A stretch of DNA of 57,897 nt from an uncultured Candidatus Saccharibacteria bacterium (lineage in GTDB: Bacteria > Patescibacteriota > Saccharimonadia > Saccharimonadales > Saccharimonadaceae). Shown one piece after another: positions 25,254 through 32,963 of this stretch. A program made the translations under genes and the position numbers. Each line of letters opens with the position of its first letter. Position 1 is the first letter of the stretch. The stretch lies in the NCBI GenBank assembly GCA_947165975.1, contig CAMVCL010000005.1, positions 1 through 57,897 on the forward strand, in the 5' to 3' direction. The notes under the pieces were generated by a model. That model did no database searches. It worked only from the letters and a program-made list of their open reading frames with translations, and was not told the DNA's origin.

Positions 25254-25376
25254 ATGTCAATCATGGATATGTGGTTACGTAATGTTCATTTCATTACATG
25301 GAGCTGTCCTCGTTGTGGTAGACCTTTTACTACCGAACTAGCTCGCAATCTCCATATGCTCTCTTGTGGTTCCTAA
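25254..25376 (+). CDS. 40-residue zinc-finger peptide
   Basis: A short frame with a near-perfect ribosome-binding site (AAGGGGGTGAT, 5 nt before the ATG). The peptide begins MSIMDMWLRNVHF and contains C-x2-C-x12-H-x3-C (CPRC, then H and C near the end), a plausible single zinc-binding site of classic finger spacing. It is too short for ordinary gene finders. It lies between the helicase gene and bL33 and is followed by a terminator, so it forms its own small transcription unit. Function unknown; DNA or RNA binding is a guess. Confidence 0.6.
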   Translation: MSIMDMWLRNVHFITWSCPRCGRPFTTELARNLHMLSCGS

Positions 25377-25412
25377 ATCGGAGTAACCTAAATCAGGAGG
25401 GTGGCATCTAGC

Positions 25413-25440
25413 AATGGCAAGGCTTAGCTCTTGCCATTTT
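25413..25440 (+). terminator. Terminator after the zinc-finger peptide
   Basis: AATGGCAA and TTGCCATT form an 8-bp stem (plus a G-C pair) followed by a T-run into 25441. Confidence 0.8.
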
Positions 25441-25470
25441 TTTACTTCTGTGGTAAAATGATTGGTAATT

Positions 25471-25680
25471 ATGGCAAAGAAGAATAATACTAAGAGAAAG
25501 TTGGTTGGGCTCGTTTCTGAAGAATCGGGTGTGCGGGCTTATTATACCAAGAAAAACACCATGAATACTCCGGACAAACTCTCTCTAAAGAAATATGATC
25601 CGGTACTTCGTAAGCATGTCTTATTCGTAGAGACTAAGAAAAATCTTGGTCGTAACGAAGTAAAAGAGAAAAAGCGTTAA
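25471..25680 (+). CDS. rpmG: 50S ribosomal protein bL33, cysteine-free form
   Basis: 69 residues from ATG 25471 ([12 protein letters not shown]); an in-frame TTG at 25462 adds only three residues and lies at the TAAAAT box. The core [21 protein letters not shown] is the bL33 signature. All four zinc cysteines of the C+ form are absent, so this is a zinc-independent C- version. The C-terminal extension [11 protein letters not shown] is basic. Confidence 0.9.
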   Translation: MAKKNNTKRKLVGLVSEESGVRAYYTKKNTMNTPDKLSLKKYDPVLRKHVLFVETKKNLGRNEVKEKKR

Positions 25681-25709
25681 AATAATCCCTCTAAGGGGAT
25701 TATTTTTTT
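25681..25709. terminator. Bidirectional terminator between rpmG and the GH57 gene
   Basis: AATAATCCC/GGGATTATT stem followed by seven T on the plus strand; it overlaps the 3' end of the convergent GH57 gene by 10 bp. Confidence 0.8.
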
Positions 25710-26893
25710 GCTCTAAATTCTATATCTCGAAGAACATTCATGAAATACATAAATGATTCATATGGTGAAGCATAGGCCGAGAAATAAGCATGGACATCAC
25801 CATCATTCCAATACTTAGTACACATTGAATAAGGGTGATCTGAGGTGGTAAGATAGCGCCAGTCTGCGATTAATTGACCGTCGTGCGTAGCAAGAACGTC
25901 ATCTCTTAAAGCGTACAATTCTTGCATAGCGGAAGTTTGCATCTTATTAGATAGCCAAGCAGATAGATCACGCTCAGTGTCTGCCCATGTTACGGTATCT
26001 GGCATTGAAATCTCATCGGCGGCTTCTGATAAGTCGCATGCTTCGGAGACTGTAACGAATTTGTTTTCGTAACCAGATAACCACTCCTTAATTAATGTAT
26101 CCATGAAATTAAAAATACCAGTATCTTGCCATTGGTGCTCACCGAACGTTTCGAAGTCCATAAACAAGTTGATTAGATTACCGCGTAAACAGTCCATATT
26201 GAGCCAATTAATGTATTTTGGTACCGTGAGAGGCCATTCTGTCCAAGCGCGGTTAGAGAATCTAAAAGCAATATCATCAGATAAACGATAATTTTTGAGT
26301 AATAATTTGATGTTTTCACATCCTGCTGGTTTATATACATAGTTTGGACTACGCCAACCGAGTATTTTGTCCCATCCTTCTGCCAGAATACCTTTGTATC
26401 CTTTTTCGTCTGCCCATTTTGCCAAACTATCATTATATGCAAACTCGGTATTGCGGAAGACTTGCGGAGTAACACTAAACAAACGCTCGATTGCCTGTGA
26501 GTGCATCAGGACTTGATCATTAAATTCGTCAAGGTTATAGAAATATGCTAGGGAATGATAGTAAGTTTCGCCAACAATCTCTACTTGGCCTCTGTCTACC
26601 ATGCGTTTTATTTGTGAAATTAATTCTGGAGCCCATTTTTCGGCTTGCTCTAACCAAGTGCCAGTGATCGAGAATGATGCTTTGAAATCCGGGTACTTTT
26701 CCATGTTCTTTTCGAGCAGGTTAAGCATTGGTCGGTAACTTTTGTTAGCGACTTTCTTAAAAATTCTCTCATTTGACTGGCGACTATCGAAGTAATCATT
26801 GTAATAATTTGAATTATTGGCGACATCAAAAATAGAATATTCGCGATAACGGATAGGTTGGTGAATGTGTAGATATAAACAAATTGCACGCAC
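25700..26893 (-). CDS. Glycoside hydrolase family 57 (alpha-amylase type)
   Basis: 397 residues, GTG start two bases after the glycosyltransferase stop, with AGAGGAA upstream. GH57 enzymes cleave or transfer alpha-1,4/1,6-glucans. The N-terminal HIHQPIRYREY is the family hallmark. The nucleophile Glu is probably in RNTEFAYND and the acid/base Asp in MDFETFGEHQWQDTG. There is no signal peptide, so it acts in the cytoplasm. With the GT4 gene upstream it forms a glucan synthesis/degradation pair, as in many anaerobes that store glycogen-like polymers. Confidence 0.88.
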   Translation of the reverse strand: MRAICLYLHIHQPIRYREYSIFDVANNSNYYNDYFDSRQSNERIFKKVANKSYRPMLNLLEKNMEKYPDFKASFSITGTWLEQAEKWAPELISQIKRMVDRGQVEIVGETYYHSLAYFYNLDEFNDQVLMHSQAIERLFSVTPQVFRNTEFAYNDSLAKWADEKGYKGILAEGWDKILGWRSPNYVYKPAGCENIKLLLKNYRLSDDIAFRFSNRAWTEWPLTVPKYINWLNMDCLRGNLINLFMDFETFGEHQWQDTGIFNFMDTLIKEWLSGYENKFVTVSEACDLSEAADEISMPDTVTWADTERDLSAWLSNKMQTSAMQELYALRDDVLATHDGQLIADWRYLTTSDHPYSMCTKYWNDGDVHAYFSAYASPYESFMYFMNVLRDIEFRAKK

Positions 26894-26894
26894 G

Positions 26895-28121
26895 CTAATA
26901 ATTCCTCTTATGTTTTATTATCTTATTATAAATCTTCATACATTTTTTTGCAACTTGATTCCATGAGATTTTACGATATTCGTTCTTGACGTTTTCTTGG
27001 AGAGTTTCTTTTAAAGCTGGATTTTCTGCAACGGCAAGTATTTCATCGGCGAGTTTTTGTTTGTCCCAAAAGTCATATTTGAGAGCAGACCAAATAATTT
27101 CGGATACACCGGATTGGTTGGTGAGTATTAAAACATCGCTATGGTGAGCGGCTTCTAAAGCGGTCAAACCAAATGGCTCGGAAACCGAACTCATTACAAA
27201 AATGTCTGCCAAAGAATAAATATCACGTAATCTTTTACCACGAATAAAACCGGTAAAAATAACATTTTTTGCGATACCTAGCTCGGCCGCCATTTTAATA
27301 AGCTCATTACGTTCTTCTCCATCTCCGGCGAAGATAAATATTAATTTAGGATTTTTGCTGATTGCCAGTGCAGCGGCACGCATTAGATTTGGAAGACCTT
27401 TTTGAATAGTAAAACGACCTACAGTTGAAACAATGGTGTAGCCAGAATGTTTAAGGCTTTCAATGTATCGATAAGTTTTTTCGTCGAAATGATATTCTTT
27501 TTTGTCGTAATTTTCATCGAGAGAATTATAGACTACATCTATCTTTGATAACGGAATGCGGTACTTTTCGTGAATAATGCGTTTAGTAGTTTCTGATACA
27601 GCAATGATACGATCAGCCATCATGAGACCTTCGTATTCGATCTCATGAATTAGAGGATTACCGGTATTCATTCCAGCACGATCAAATTCGGTTGCGTGGA
27701 CATGGGCGATTAATGGGACGTTATATTCTTTCTTAGCTAAGACGCCAGCTTCATAAGTTAGCCAGTCGTGGGCATGAACTGCGTCTGGATGGTGGTTTTT
27801 AAGGTAGCCTTCGACAAATTTACAATATTCCTTTTGAACTTCTCGCATAGATACGAGGGTTTCTTTGTCAATGCTCGGTATTAATTCTTCAAAGATTTCT
27901 AATGATGCATATGCACCTCCGCCATATCGAAAAATTGGATCTAAACGCGTAGCGGCGAGTACTTCCATGAAATCTACATCAGGATGTTCGGCCTTATAAG
28001 GAACTACGAAATCAATATTTACACCCTGTCTCGCTAAGGCTTTTGCCATATTAAAACAGGCAACACCAAGGCCGCCGCTGTTATGCGGAGGGAGTTCCCA
28101 ACCTAACATAAGTATTTTCAT
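26895..28121 (-). CDS. GT4 glycosyltransferase, glycogen-synthase-like
   Basis: 408 residues, GT-B fold. N-terminal GLGVACFNMAKALARQG (donor-binding Gly-rich loop after WELPPHNSGG), middle HAHDWLTYEAG and C-terminal EPFGLTALEAAH with the conserved Glu pair of GT4 retaining enzymes. It resembles bacterial starch/glycogen synthases and alpha-glucosyltransferases that work beside GH57. An extended -10 (TGC TAAAAT at 28137-28129, minus) lies 7 nt before the ATG, giving a leaderless operon with GH57. Confidence 0.88.
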   Translation of the reverse strand: MKILMLGWELPPHNSGGLGVACFNMAKALARQGVNIDFVVPYKAEHPDVDFMEVLAATRLDPIFRYGGGAYASLEIFEELIPSIDKETLVSMREVQKEYCKFVEGYLKNHHPDAVHAHDWLTYEAGVLAKKEYNVPLIAHVHATEFDRAGMNTGNPLIHEIEYEGLMMADRIIAVSETTKRIIHEKYRIPLSKIDVVYNSLDENYDKKEYHFDEKTYRYIESLKHSGYTIVSTVGRFTIQKGLPNLMRAAALAISKNPKLIFIFAGDGEERNELIKMAAELGIAKNVIFTGFIRGKRLRDIYSLADIFVMSSVSEPFGLTALEAAHHSDVLILTNQSGVSEIIWSALKYDFWDKQKLADEILAVAENPALKETLQENVKNEYRKISWNQVAKKCMKIYNKIIKHKRNY

Positions 28122-28128
28122 CCATTCT

Positions 28129-28137
28129 ATTTTAGCA
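28129..28137 (-). promoter_or_regulatory. Extended -10 promoter of the GT4-GH57 operon
   Basis: On the minus strand TGC followed by TAAAAT, 7 nt before the ATG at 28121; no Shine-Dalgarno. Confidence 0.6.
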
Positions 28138-28191
28138 TAAATTTTATGTTTTGTGTGTAAAATATGATAAAATTATGTAAGGACATTATGT

Positions 28192-28267
28192 AGGGGTATA
28201 GCTCAGTTGGTAGAGCACAGGTCTCCAAAACCTGGTGTCGGGGGTTCAAGTCCCTCTGCCCCTGCCA
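28192..28267 (+). tRNA. tRNA-Trp (anticodon CCA)
   Basis: Acceptor AGGGGTA/TGCCCCT, D arm GCTCAGTTGGTAGAGC, anticodon stem CAGGT/ACCTG with loop CTCCAAA giving CCA, T arm GGGGGTTCAAGTCCCTC, discriminator G, encoded CCA. The anticodon reads only UGG, consistent with UGA being a stop. Confidence 0.95.
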
Positions 28268-28446
28268 CAAAATACATTATTTTGGAATGTAATTTGATTA
28301 ATAAAATTCCTATTCAGGGTATAGACGTAATTAAAGAAATCGCTTTTGACTTTATCGCTATGTTTATAAGCGATATTTTTTATTTCCGTATATACAAATA
28401 TAAACAATGGGCAATAGTGCGACATTTATTGATTTAAACAGTATCA

Positions 28447-28455
28447 TGATATAAT
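28447..28455 (+). promoter_or_regulatory. Extended -10 promoter
   Basis: TGA followed by TATAAT at 28450-28455, 6 nt before ATG 28462; leaderless. Confidence 0.6.
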
Positions 28456-28461
28456 TTAATT

Positions 28462-29379
28462 ATGAATTTTAATGATGTTGAAACGGCGCGAATTGCCTAT
28501 GCCAAAAAAATCAAAAAAGCCATAGTAATTTCTTCTACTGTTTTTATTTTGGCAGTTGTTATTGCTGTCGCTTCTGAGGGTGGCGGGGCATTATTTGCAT
28601 CAATATTTTTTGGGTTTTTCTTTGCTTGTATTATATATATTGTATGTTGTTTTATTTTTAATAAAGAGCGTATGGCTTATCGTAATGCATATAAAAAATA
28701 TTTTGTTGAACAAAACTTACGTAGAATTTTTACTGATATAAGTTACAGTCATGATTCTGGCGTTTCACGTGCTTTGCTCGATTCGACTGGCATGATTAAT
28801 ACCGGCGATGTTTTTTCTTCGAATGATTACACTACGGGTAAATACAAAGATGTTGATTTTCTGCAGTCGGATGTTACTATCCAAGTCGAGCAAACCGATT
28901 CAGATGGCGATACGACCTATCAAACTATTTTTAAAGGTCGCTGGATGACTTTCGAATTTCCTAAAAAATTTGCCTATCGAATTGAAGTTGTTCAAAAATG
29001 GTTTCCCGCCAAAAGAGTGCCTAAGACTGGCACAAACGGCAAAAAATTTGAAAAAGTTGAGGTCGAATCGCCAACTTTTCATAAAAAGTTTAAGATTTAT
29101 GCTGATGATGGTTTTGAGACATTTTACGTTTTAGATCCTGCGTTGATCGACCATATCGAATCTTTGAGTAGTAATTATACCGGTAAACTACTACTATGTT
29201 TTGTAGACAATAAACTTCATGTTGGCTTACATGATAACAAAGATGCATTTGAGCCACCATCCGCGCTTAAGAAGATAGATGAAAATGCTGAGTTCGAAAA
29301 GATTTCTAAAGATATTAAAATGATTACCGATTTTGTCGACTATCTAAAGCTAGACAATAAAATTTTTGGCAATAATTAG
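28462..29379 (+). CDS. DUF3137-family membrane protein
   Basis: 305 residues. Two membrane helices (about 20-40 and 44-65), then a cytoplasmic domain with the DUF3137 pattern: GDVFSSNDYTTGKYKDVDFLQSDV, FKGRWMTFEFPKKF and SPTFHKKFKIYADDGFETFYVLDP. Members are widespread, often near LemA-like proteins, with no known function. No LemA partner is seen here. The next gene, a P-loop ATPase, follows after 24 nt with its own weak TACAAT box. Confidence 0.75.
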   Translation: MNFNDVETARIAYAKKIKKAIVISSTVFILAVVIAVASEGGGALFASIFFGFFFACIIYIVCCFIFNKERMAYRNAYKKYFVEQNLRRIFTDISYSHDSGVSRALLDSTGMINTGDVFSSNDYTTGKYKDVDFLQSDVTIQVEQTDSDGDTTYQTIFKGRWMTFEFPKKFAYRIEVVQKWFPAKRVPKTGTNGKKFEKVEVESPTFHKKFKIYADDGFETFYVLDPALIDHIESLSSNYTGKLLLCFVDNKLHVGLHDNKDAFEPPSALKKIDENAEFEKISKDIKMITDFVDYLKLDNKIFGNN

Positions 29380-29403
29380 CTTTTATGATACAATAAAAGC
29401 ATT

Positions 29404-29895
29404 ATGGAAGGTAATAGAAGAAATAGACCGCGTGCATTGTTGGTTTTCGGTGCGCCAGCTAGCGGTAAATCGACTTTTGCGGAGAAATTTGCAAAAAAAT
29501 TTGGGTTGGCATATTATAATTTTAACGACTTGATGAGGGATTATAATCTGTCAAAAGATGTGATTTTGATTATTATGAATGAAATTCTTAAAACTGGTCA
29601 AACTATCCTCATTGAAGGCTGTATTGATACCGAAAAAGAAAGAGCCGAGATTCGCAATATCCTTCGTAAGGCCGGTTATGAGCCAGCTCTTGTCTGGGTT
29701 CAGACTGATATTACTACAATTCGCCAACGCCTTAAAAGCCGTTATAAAAACGTTTCAAAAGCAAAAGATGCTTATGATAGAGCTGTGAGCGAGATGGAAG
29801 CACCTACTGATATTGAAAAACCTATTATCTTGTCTGGCAAACATACCTTTGAGACACAAACACGACATGTTATTGCCGGTTTAGCGGATTTGTAA
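29404..29895 (+). CDS. Small P-loop kinase/ATPase (AAA_33 or zeta-like)
   Basis: 163 residues. Walker A GAPASGKST at about 18-26, a DLM-type lid segment, and IEGCIDTEKERAEIRNILRKAGYEP, ending with a kinase-like R-x4-R lid (TIRQRLKSRYKN). The size and fold resemble AAA_33/zeta-type nucleotide or small-molecule kinases. No antitoxin gene is adjacent, so a toxin role is not supported. It sits 3 nt before the metallopeptidase gene, indicating one operon. Confidence 0.7.
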   Translation: MEGNRRNRPRALLVFGAPASGKSTFAEKFAKKFGLAYYNFNDLMRDYNLSKDVILIIMNEILKTGQTILIEGCIDTEKERAEIRNILRKAGYEPALVWVQTDITTIRQRLKSRYKNVSKAKDAYDRAVSEMEAPTDIEKPIILSGKHTFETQTRHVIAGLADL

Positions 29896-29898
29896 AAC

Positions 29899-30444
29899 GT
29901 GATATTTAATGATTCTGAATTTGGCGAGGTAATTGTTAGGCGTAGCCCTTTGGCGCGCGGTGTTAAGTTTTCTATTTCAACTTCCGGCAGGCTTGCGATG
30001 TCTGTGCCAAAGTATACTTCTGATTTTTTAGTCAAGCGCTTTTTGAATACCAATCGTAAAATGATTCGCGAAAAATTACCCGTCAAAGACCCAAATGAGC
30101 AACGTGCAAGAGATTATCAAAAGAAATTATTAATGAAAAAGGCTAAAGAATACTTGCCTTATAGACTTGAATACTATGCGAAACTATATGGATATAAATA
30201 TGAAAAATGTAGACTAACTCATGCTAACACACGTTGGGGGAGTTGTTCTTCTAACAAAACTATATCATTAAATATTGGATTAATGAAAGTTCCTGAACCA
30301 TTGAGGGATTATGTTATTTTGCATGAATTAGCTCATCTAAATCATATGGATCATTCTAAAGCTTTTTGGGCCGAAGTGGGGTCACATGACAAGAATTACA
30401 AAAATCATGAAAAGAAATTGAAACTTTTTTCACCTGGTGTATAG
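29899..30444 (+). CDS. YgjP-like zinc metallopeptidase (DUF45)
   Basis: 181 residues, GTG start directly after the upstream stop. The C-terminal half has LTHANTRWGSCSSNKTISLN and the zinc motif HELAHLNHMDHSKAFW (HExxH with a third His), both diagnostic of the YgjP/SprT-like M48-related family. These soluble proteins are presumed metalloproteases; substrates are mostly unknown. The N-terminal half is beta-rich (KFSISTSGRLAMSVP). Confidence 0.85.
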   Translation: MIFNDSEFGEVIVRRSPLARGVKFSISTSGRLAMSVPKYTSDFLVKRFLNTNRKMIREKLPVKDPNEQRARDYQKKLLMKKAKEYLPYRLEYYAKLYGYKYEKCRLTHANTRWGSCSSNKTISLNIGLMKVPEPLRDYVILHELAHLNHMDHSKAFWAEVGSHDKNYKNHEKKLKLFSPGV

Positions 30445-30451
30445 TTCTTGT

Positions 30452-30459
30452 GCTATAAT
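30452..30459 (+). promoter_or_regulatory. Extended -10 promoter of the sortase gene
   Basis: TGC followed by TATAAT at 30454-30459; start about 30466, then AAGGAGGAG as ribosome site just before GTG 30478. Confidence 0.6.
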
Positions 30460-30477
30460 TTATTTAAGGAGGAGAGT

Positions 30478-30966
30478 GTGAGAATACATGAGCGTTTAGA
30501 CTCGAAAAATATTTTCATTATTATATATTGTCTATCCTTTTTTGCTTATATCGTATATGGTCTTCAGCCAGCTGAAGCTGTTCAATATAAAACAGACGCT
30601 ACTATCTCGATTCCATCTATTGGTTTATCTAGCGATGTTACAAAACTTGAATTAAACGGGCAGCACTTAGATACTCCTGATACGATTGTCGGTAGTTATT
30701 CCGATCATAACAACAAGACTTTATTGATCGGCCACTCAACTACCGTATTTCAGAATTTATTTAAGCTAAACCTAAGAGACTCGATCAAATATGACGATAA
30801 AACATATATTGTTGAACAAATACATATGGTAAAAAAATCAAAGATCAGCATGAAAAAACTATTAAATACAGCTGAAAAAGACACGATTGTTTTGATGACT
30901 TGCGCGGGGACTCTACTAGATAACGGTGATGCTACGCATAGACTGATCATAACCGCGTCAGTCTAA
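30478..30966 (+). CDS. Sortase (transpeptidase), class D/E-like
   Basis: 162 residues from GTG 30478, chosen for the AAGGAGG immediately upstream; the frame extends further but without a start signal. One N-terminal membrane helix (about 12-30). The catalytic triad is visible: His in LLIGHST, Cys in VLMTCAGT and Arg in ATHRLIITAS. The short size and lack of a large beta6/7 insertion suggest class D or E. It would join surface proteins to the envelope; no LPxTG substrate is found in this window. Its last 20 nt overlap the convergent GH97 gene. Confidence 0.82.
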   Translation: MRIHERLDSKNIFIIIYCLSFFAYIVYGLQPAEAVQYKTDATISIPSIGLSSDVTKLELNGQHLDTPDTIVGSYSDHNNKTLLIGHSTTVFQNLFKLNLRDSIKYDDKTYIVEQIHMVKKSKISMKKLLNTAEKDTIVLMTCAGTLLDNGDATHRLIITASV

Positions 30967-32902
30967 TTGCAAAACCACCACCAGGCGCCATATATAGATC
31001 AAATACATCGTTACACCCTACGCGTTTCTCTTGTTTAATAATTGCAAATGGCTCCTCACGATAATGTGCATGGTCCGCATCGGCGTAGATTGAAGCTTTA
31101 TAAACTGCACCTCTTTCAAGGAATTCTAGACTTATATGTATTCGTCGTCCGTTTTCGTCGGTGACTCCTCCGATATACCAATCTTCTGAGTTGCGATCTT
31201 TTCTGGCTACGACATAGTATTCACCTATCTCACCTGCCAAAGGTATAGTTTTGCTAAAATTCGTTGGTACTGAACGGATAAAATCAAATTCTTCTGGGAA
31301 ACGTTGCTCGTAGATAAAAGGCCGATCTGCTGCCATTTGCATGCCTGAATATATCGTCACAAAGTAGGCTAGTTGACGAGCGAGAGTAGTTGCCATACGT
31401 TTGACACTGTTAGTTAAGTCCAAAATACCTGGAGTATAATCCATGCCCCCTGATAACAATCTAGTATATGGTAGATAACAAGCATGTGACGGACTAAGAG
31501 CCCCACCTTCGTATTCCTGTCCGCGCGCTCCTTCGCGCGATAGTAGATTTGGCCAGGTGCGTTCAATTCCTGTACCTTTGATTGGCTCGTGAATATCGAG
31601 ACAGATATGTTTTTTGGCGGCTAATTCTACGGTCTTTTGATAGTGATTGACACCGAGCTGGCTGTGATGGTATTCTCTACGACCATTGATTGACATCTTG
31701 CTGCCAGCATAGCCAGTTTTTATATATCGTATTCCGTTTGCTGCATAATAATTATATGCTTCTTCGAGTTGTTTCTCATAGTTATCAATAAAACCTACTG
31801 TTTCATGATGGCCGACTATTTCAATTTTATGATTTCTGGCGTAACTCGCGACTTCTTCTAGATTGAAGTCTGGAGTTGCAATCGTGAACTTATTATTGAT
31901 ACCATTTTCTAGCCAGTCACCCTCCCAGCCATCATTCCAGCCTTCAATCAAAAGCCCTGATACGCCCAAGCGTACAGCTGCATCAATATATTCTTTGGCG
32001 TGAGTCGTAGTAGCACCATGACGATCACCGGGCGCCCAGGTCCATTCTCCTACATACATCGCCCACCAAATTCCGATAAATTTAAGCGTATGAACCCAAC
32101 TAAAATCACCGACCGGAGGCTCGTTTAGTGCATACATTGTGCGATTCGTTGTTAGTTCCGTAGCTGAATCTGCAATCATGATTAGTCGCCATGGAGTTTG
32201 GAAGGGAAGCACGACGTGTGCTTTTGTGCCATCTGATAATGGCGTAATGTCTATTTTAAGGGAATTGTTTTGGTTTAATTTTATGGTGGCAGAACCATAA
32301 TTATATAGTGCTGCTTCATGAATAGCGAGATAGTAACCGGTCGGTGTTTTCAGTGTCAATGGAGTATGAACTGAATTCTGTAATTGATGTACCATGGTCT
32401 TCTCATAATTGTATTCATATCGGTCTGGCTGATAAGCAGGTATTTTCCAGGCAATTGAATTAAGGTCTACGTTGAATTCAGTCAATTCATCCTTAATTGT
32501 AATTTGGCTAAATTTTGGTTGTGGTGGTATTTCATAGCGAAAAGCTACCGAATTATCAAATACGCGGAATCGTAAGGTAAAAATCCTTTTTTGTTCTTTA
32601 GCCTCTGACAAATAGAAGGCGAATTCATTATATGTATTATTGATATATCTATCCTCACCCCAAGGCATTTCGAAAAATTCTTCGTGATGCTTCCTTTGTT
32701 CACGAATTAGTTTAAGATTATTAACCAATGGTTGTTCGCCACAGATTAAGAAACCTAACCTTGAATTACGAATAATCAGTTTTTCGTTTCGAAAAACGGA
32801 ATATGTAACTTGGCCTGATTTAAGTGTAAAATGGCAACGGATATTCTTATTCGGAGAATAAATATCGCGTTCGACTTCGTTACGGCTGAACCATTTAAAC
32901 AT
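30947..32902 (-). CDS. Glycoside hydrolase family 97 (alpha-glucosidase/galactosidase)
   Basis: 651 residues, close to SusB. The N-terminal beta-supersandwich (1-270) is followed by a catalytic (beta/alpha)8 barrel beginning KFIGIWWAMYVGEWTWAPGD and HGATTTHAKEYIDAA, with VSGLLIEGWNDGW and an acid-rich region HEPIKGTGIERTWPN. The conserved calcium and base glutamates of inverting members (SusB) cannot be assigned with certainty by eye. Unlike SusB it has no signal peptide, so it should work in the cytoplasm on imported or stored alpha-glucans, in line with GH57 and GT4 nearby. Leaderless: extended -10 TGG TATAAT 6 nt before the ATG. Confidence 0.88.
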   Translation of the reverse strand: MFKWFSRNEVERDIYSPNKNIRCHFTLKSGQVTYSVFRNEKLIIRNSRLGFLICGEQPLVNNLKLIREQRKHHEEFFEMPWGEDRYINNTYNEFAFYLSEAKEQKRIFTLRFRVFDNSVAFRYEIPPQPKFSQITIKDELTEFNVDLNSIAWKIPAYQPDRYEYNYEKTMVHQLQNSVHTPLTLKTPTGYYLAIHEAALYNYGSATIKLNQNNSLKIDITPLSDGTKAHVVLPFQTPWRLIMIADSATELTTNRTMYALNEPPVGDFSWVHTLKFIGIWWAMYVGEWTWAPGDRHGATTTHAKEYIDAAVRLGVSGLLIEGWNDGWEGDWLENGINNKFTIATPDFNLEEVASYARNHKIEIVGHHETVGFIDNYEKQLEEAYNYYAANGIRYIKTGYAGSKMSINGRREYHHSQLGVNHYQKTVELAAKKHICLDIHEPIKGTGIERTWPNLLSREGARGQEYEGGALSPSHACYLPYTRLLSGGMDYTPGILDLTNSVKRMATTLARQLAYFVTIYSGMQMAADRPFIYEQRFPEEFDFIRSVPTNFSKTIPLAGEIGEYYVVARKDRNSEDWYIGGVTDENGRRIHISLEFLERGAVYKASIYADADHAHYREEPFAIIKQEKRVGCNDVFDLYMAPGGGFAIRLTRL

Positions 32903-32908
32903 AAGTAC

Positions 32909-32917
32909 ATTATACCA
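32909..32917 (-). promoter_or_regulatory. Extended -10 promoter of the GH97 gene
   Basis: Minus strand TGG followed by TATAAT (32914-32909), 6 nt before ATG 32902. Confidence 0.6.
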
Positions 32918-32948
32918 TTAAAGAAGCTACTATTCTAATATTGAATTA

Positions 32949-32957
32949 TGATATAAT
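32949..32957 (+). promoter_or_regulatory. Extended -10 promoter of the capA-like gene
   Basis: TGA followed by TATAAT at 32952-32957, 6 nt before ATG 32964; leaderless and divergent from GH97, whose -10 box lies 35 bp away. Confidence 0.6.
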
Positions 32958-32963
32958 AATGGT

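Noticed and set aside
29404-29895. Zeta-type toxin of a toxin-antitoxin pair
   Set aside because: No small antitoxin gene lies beside it; neighbours are a DUF3137 and a metallopeptidase gene.
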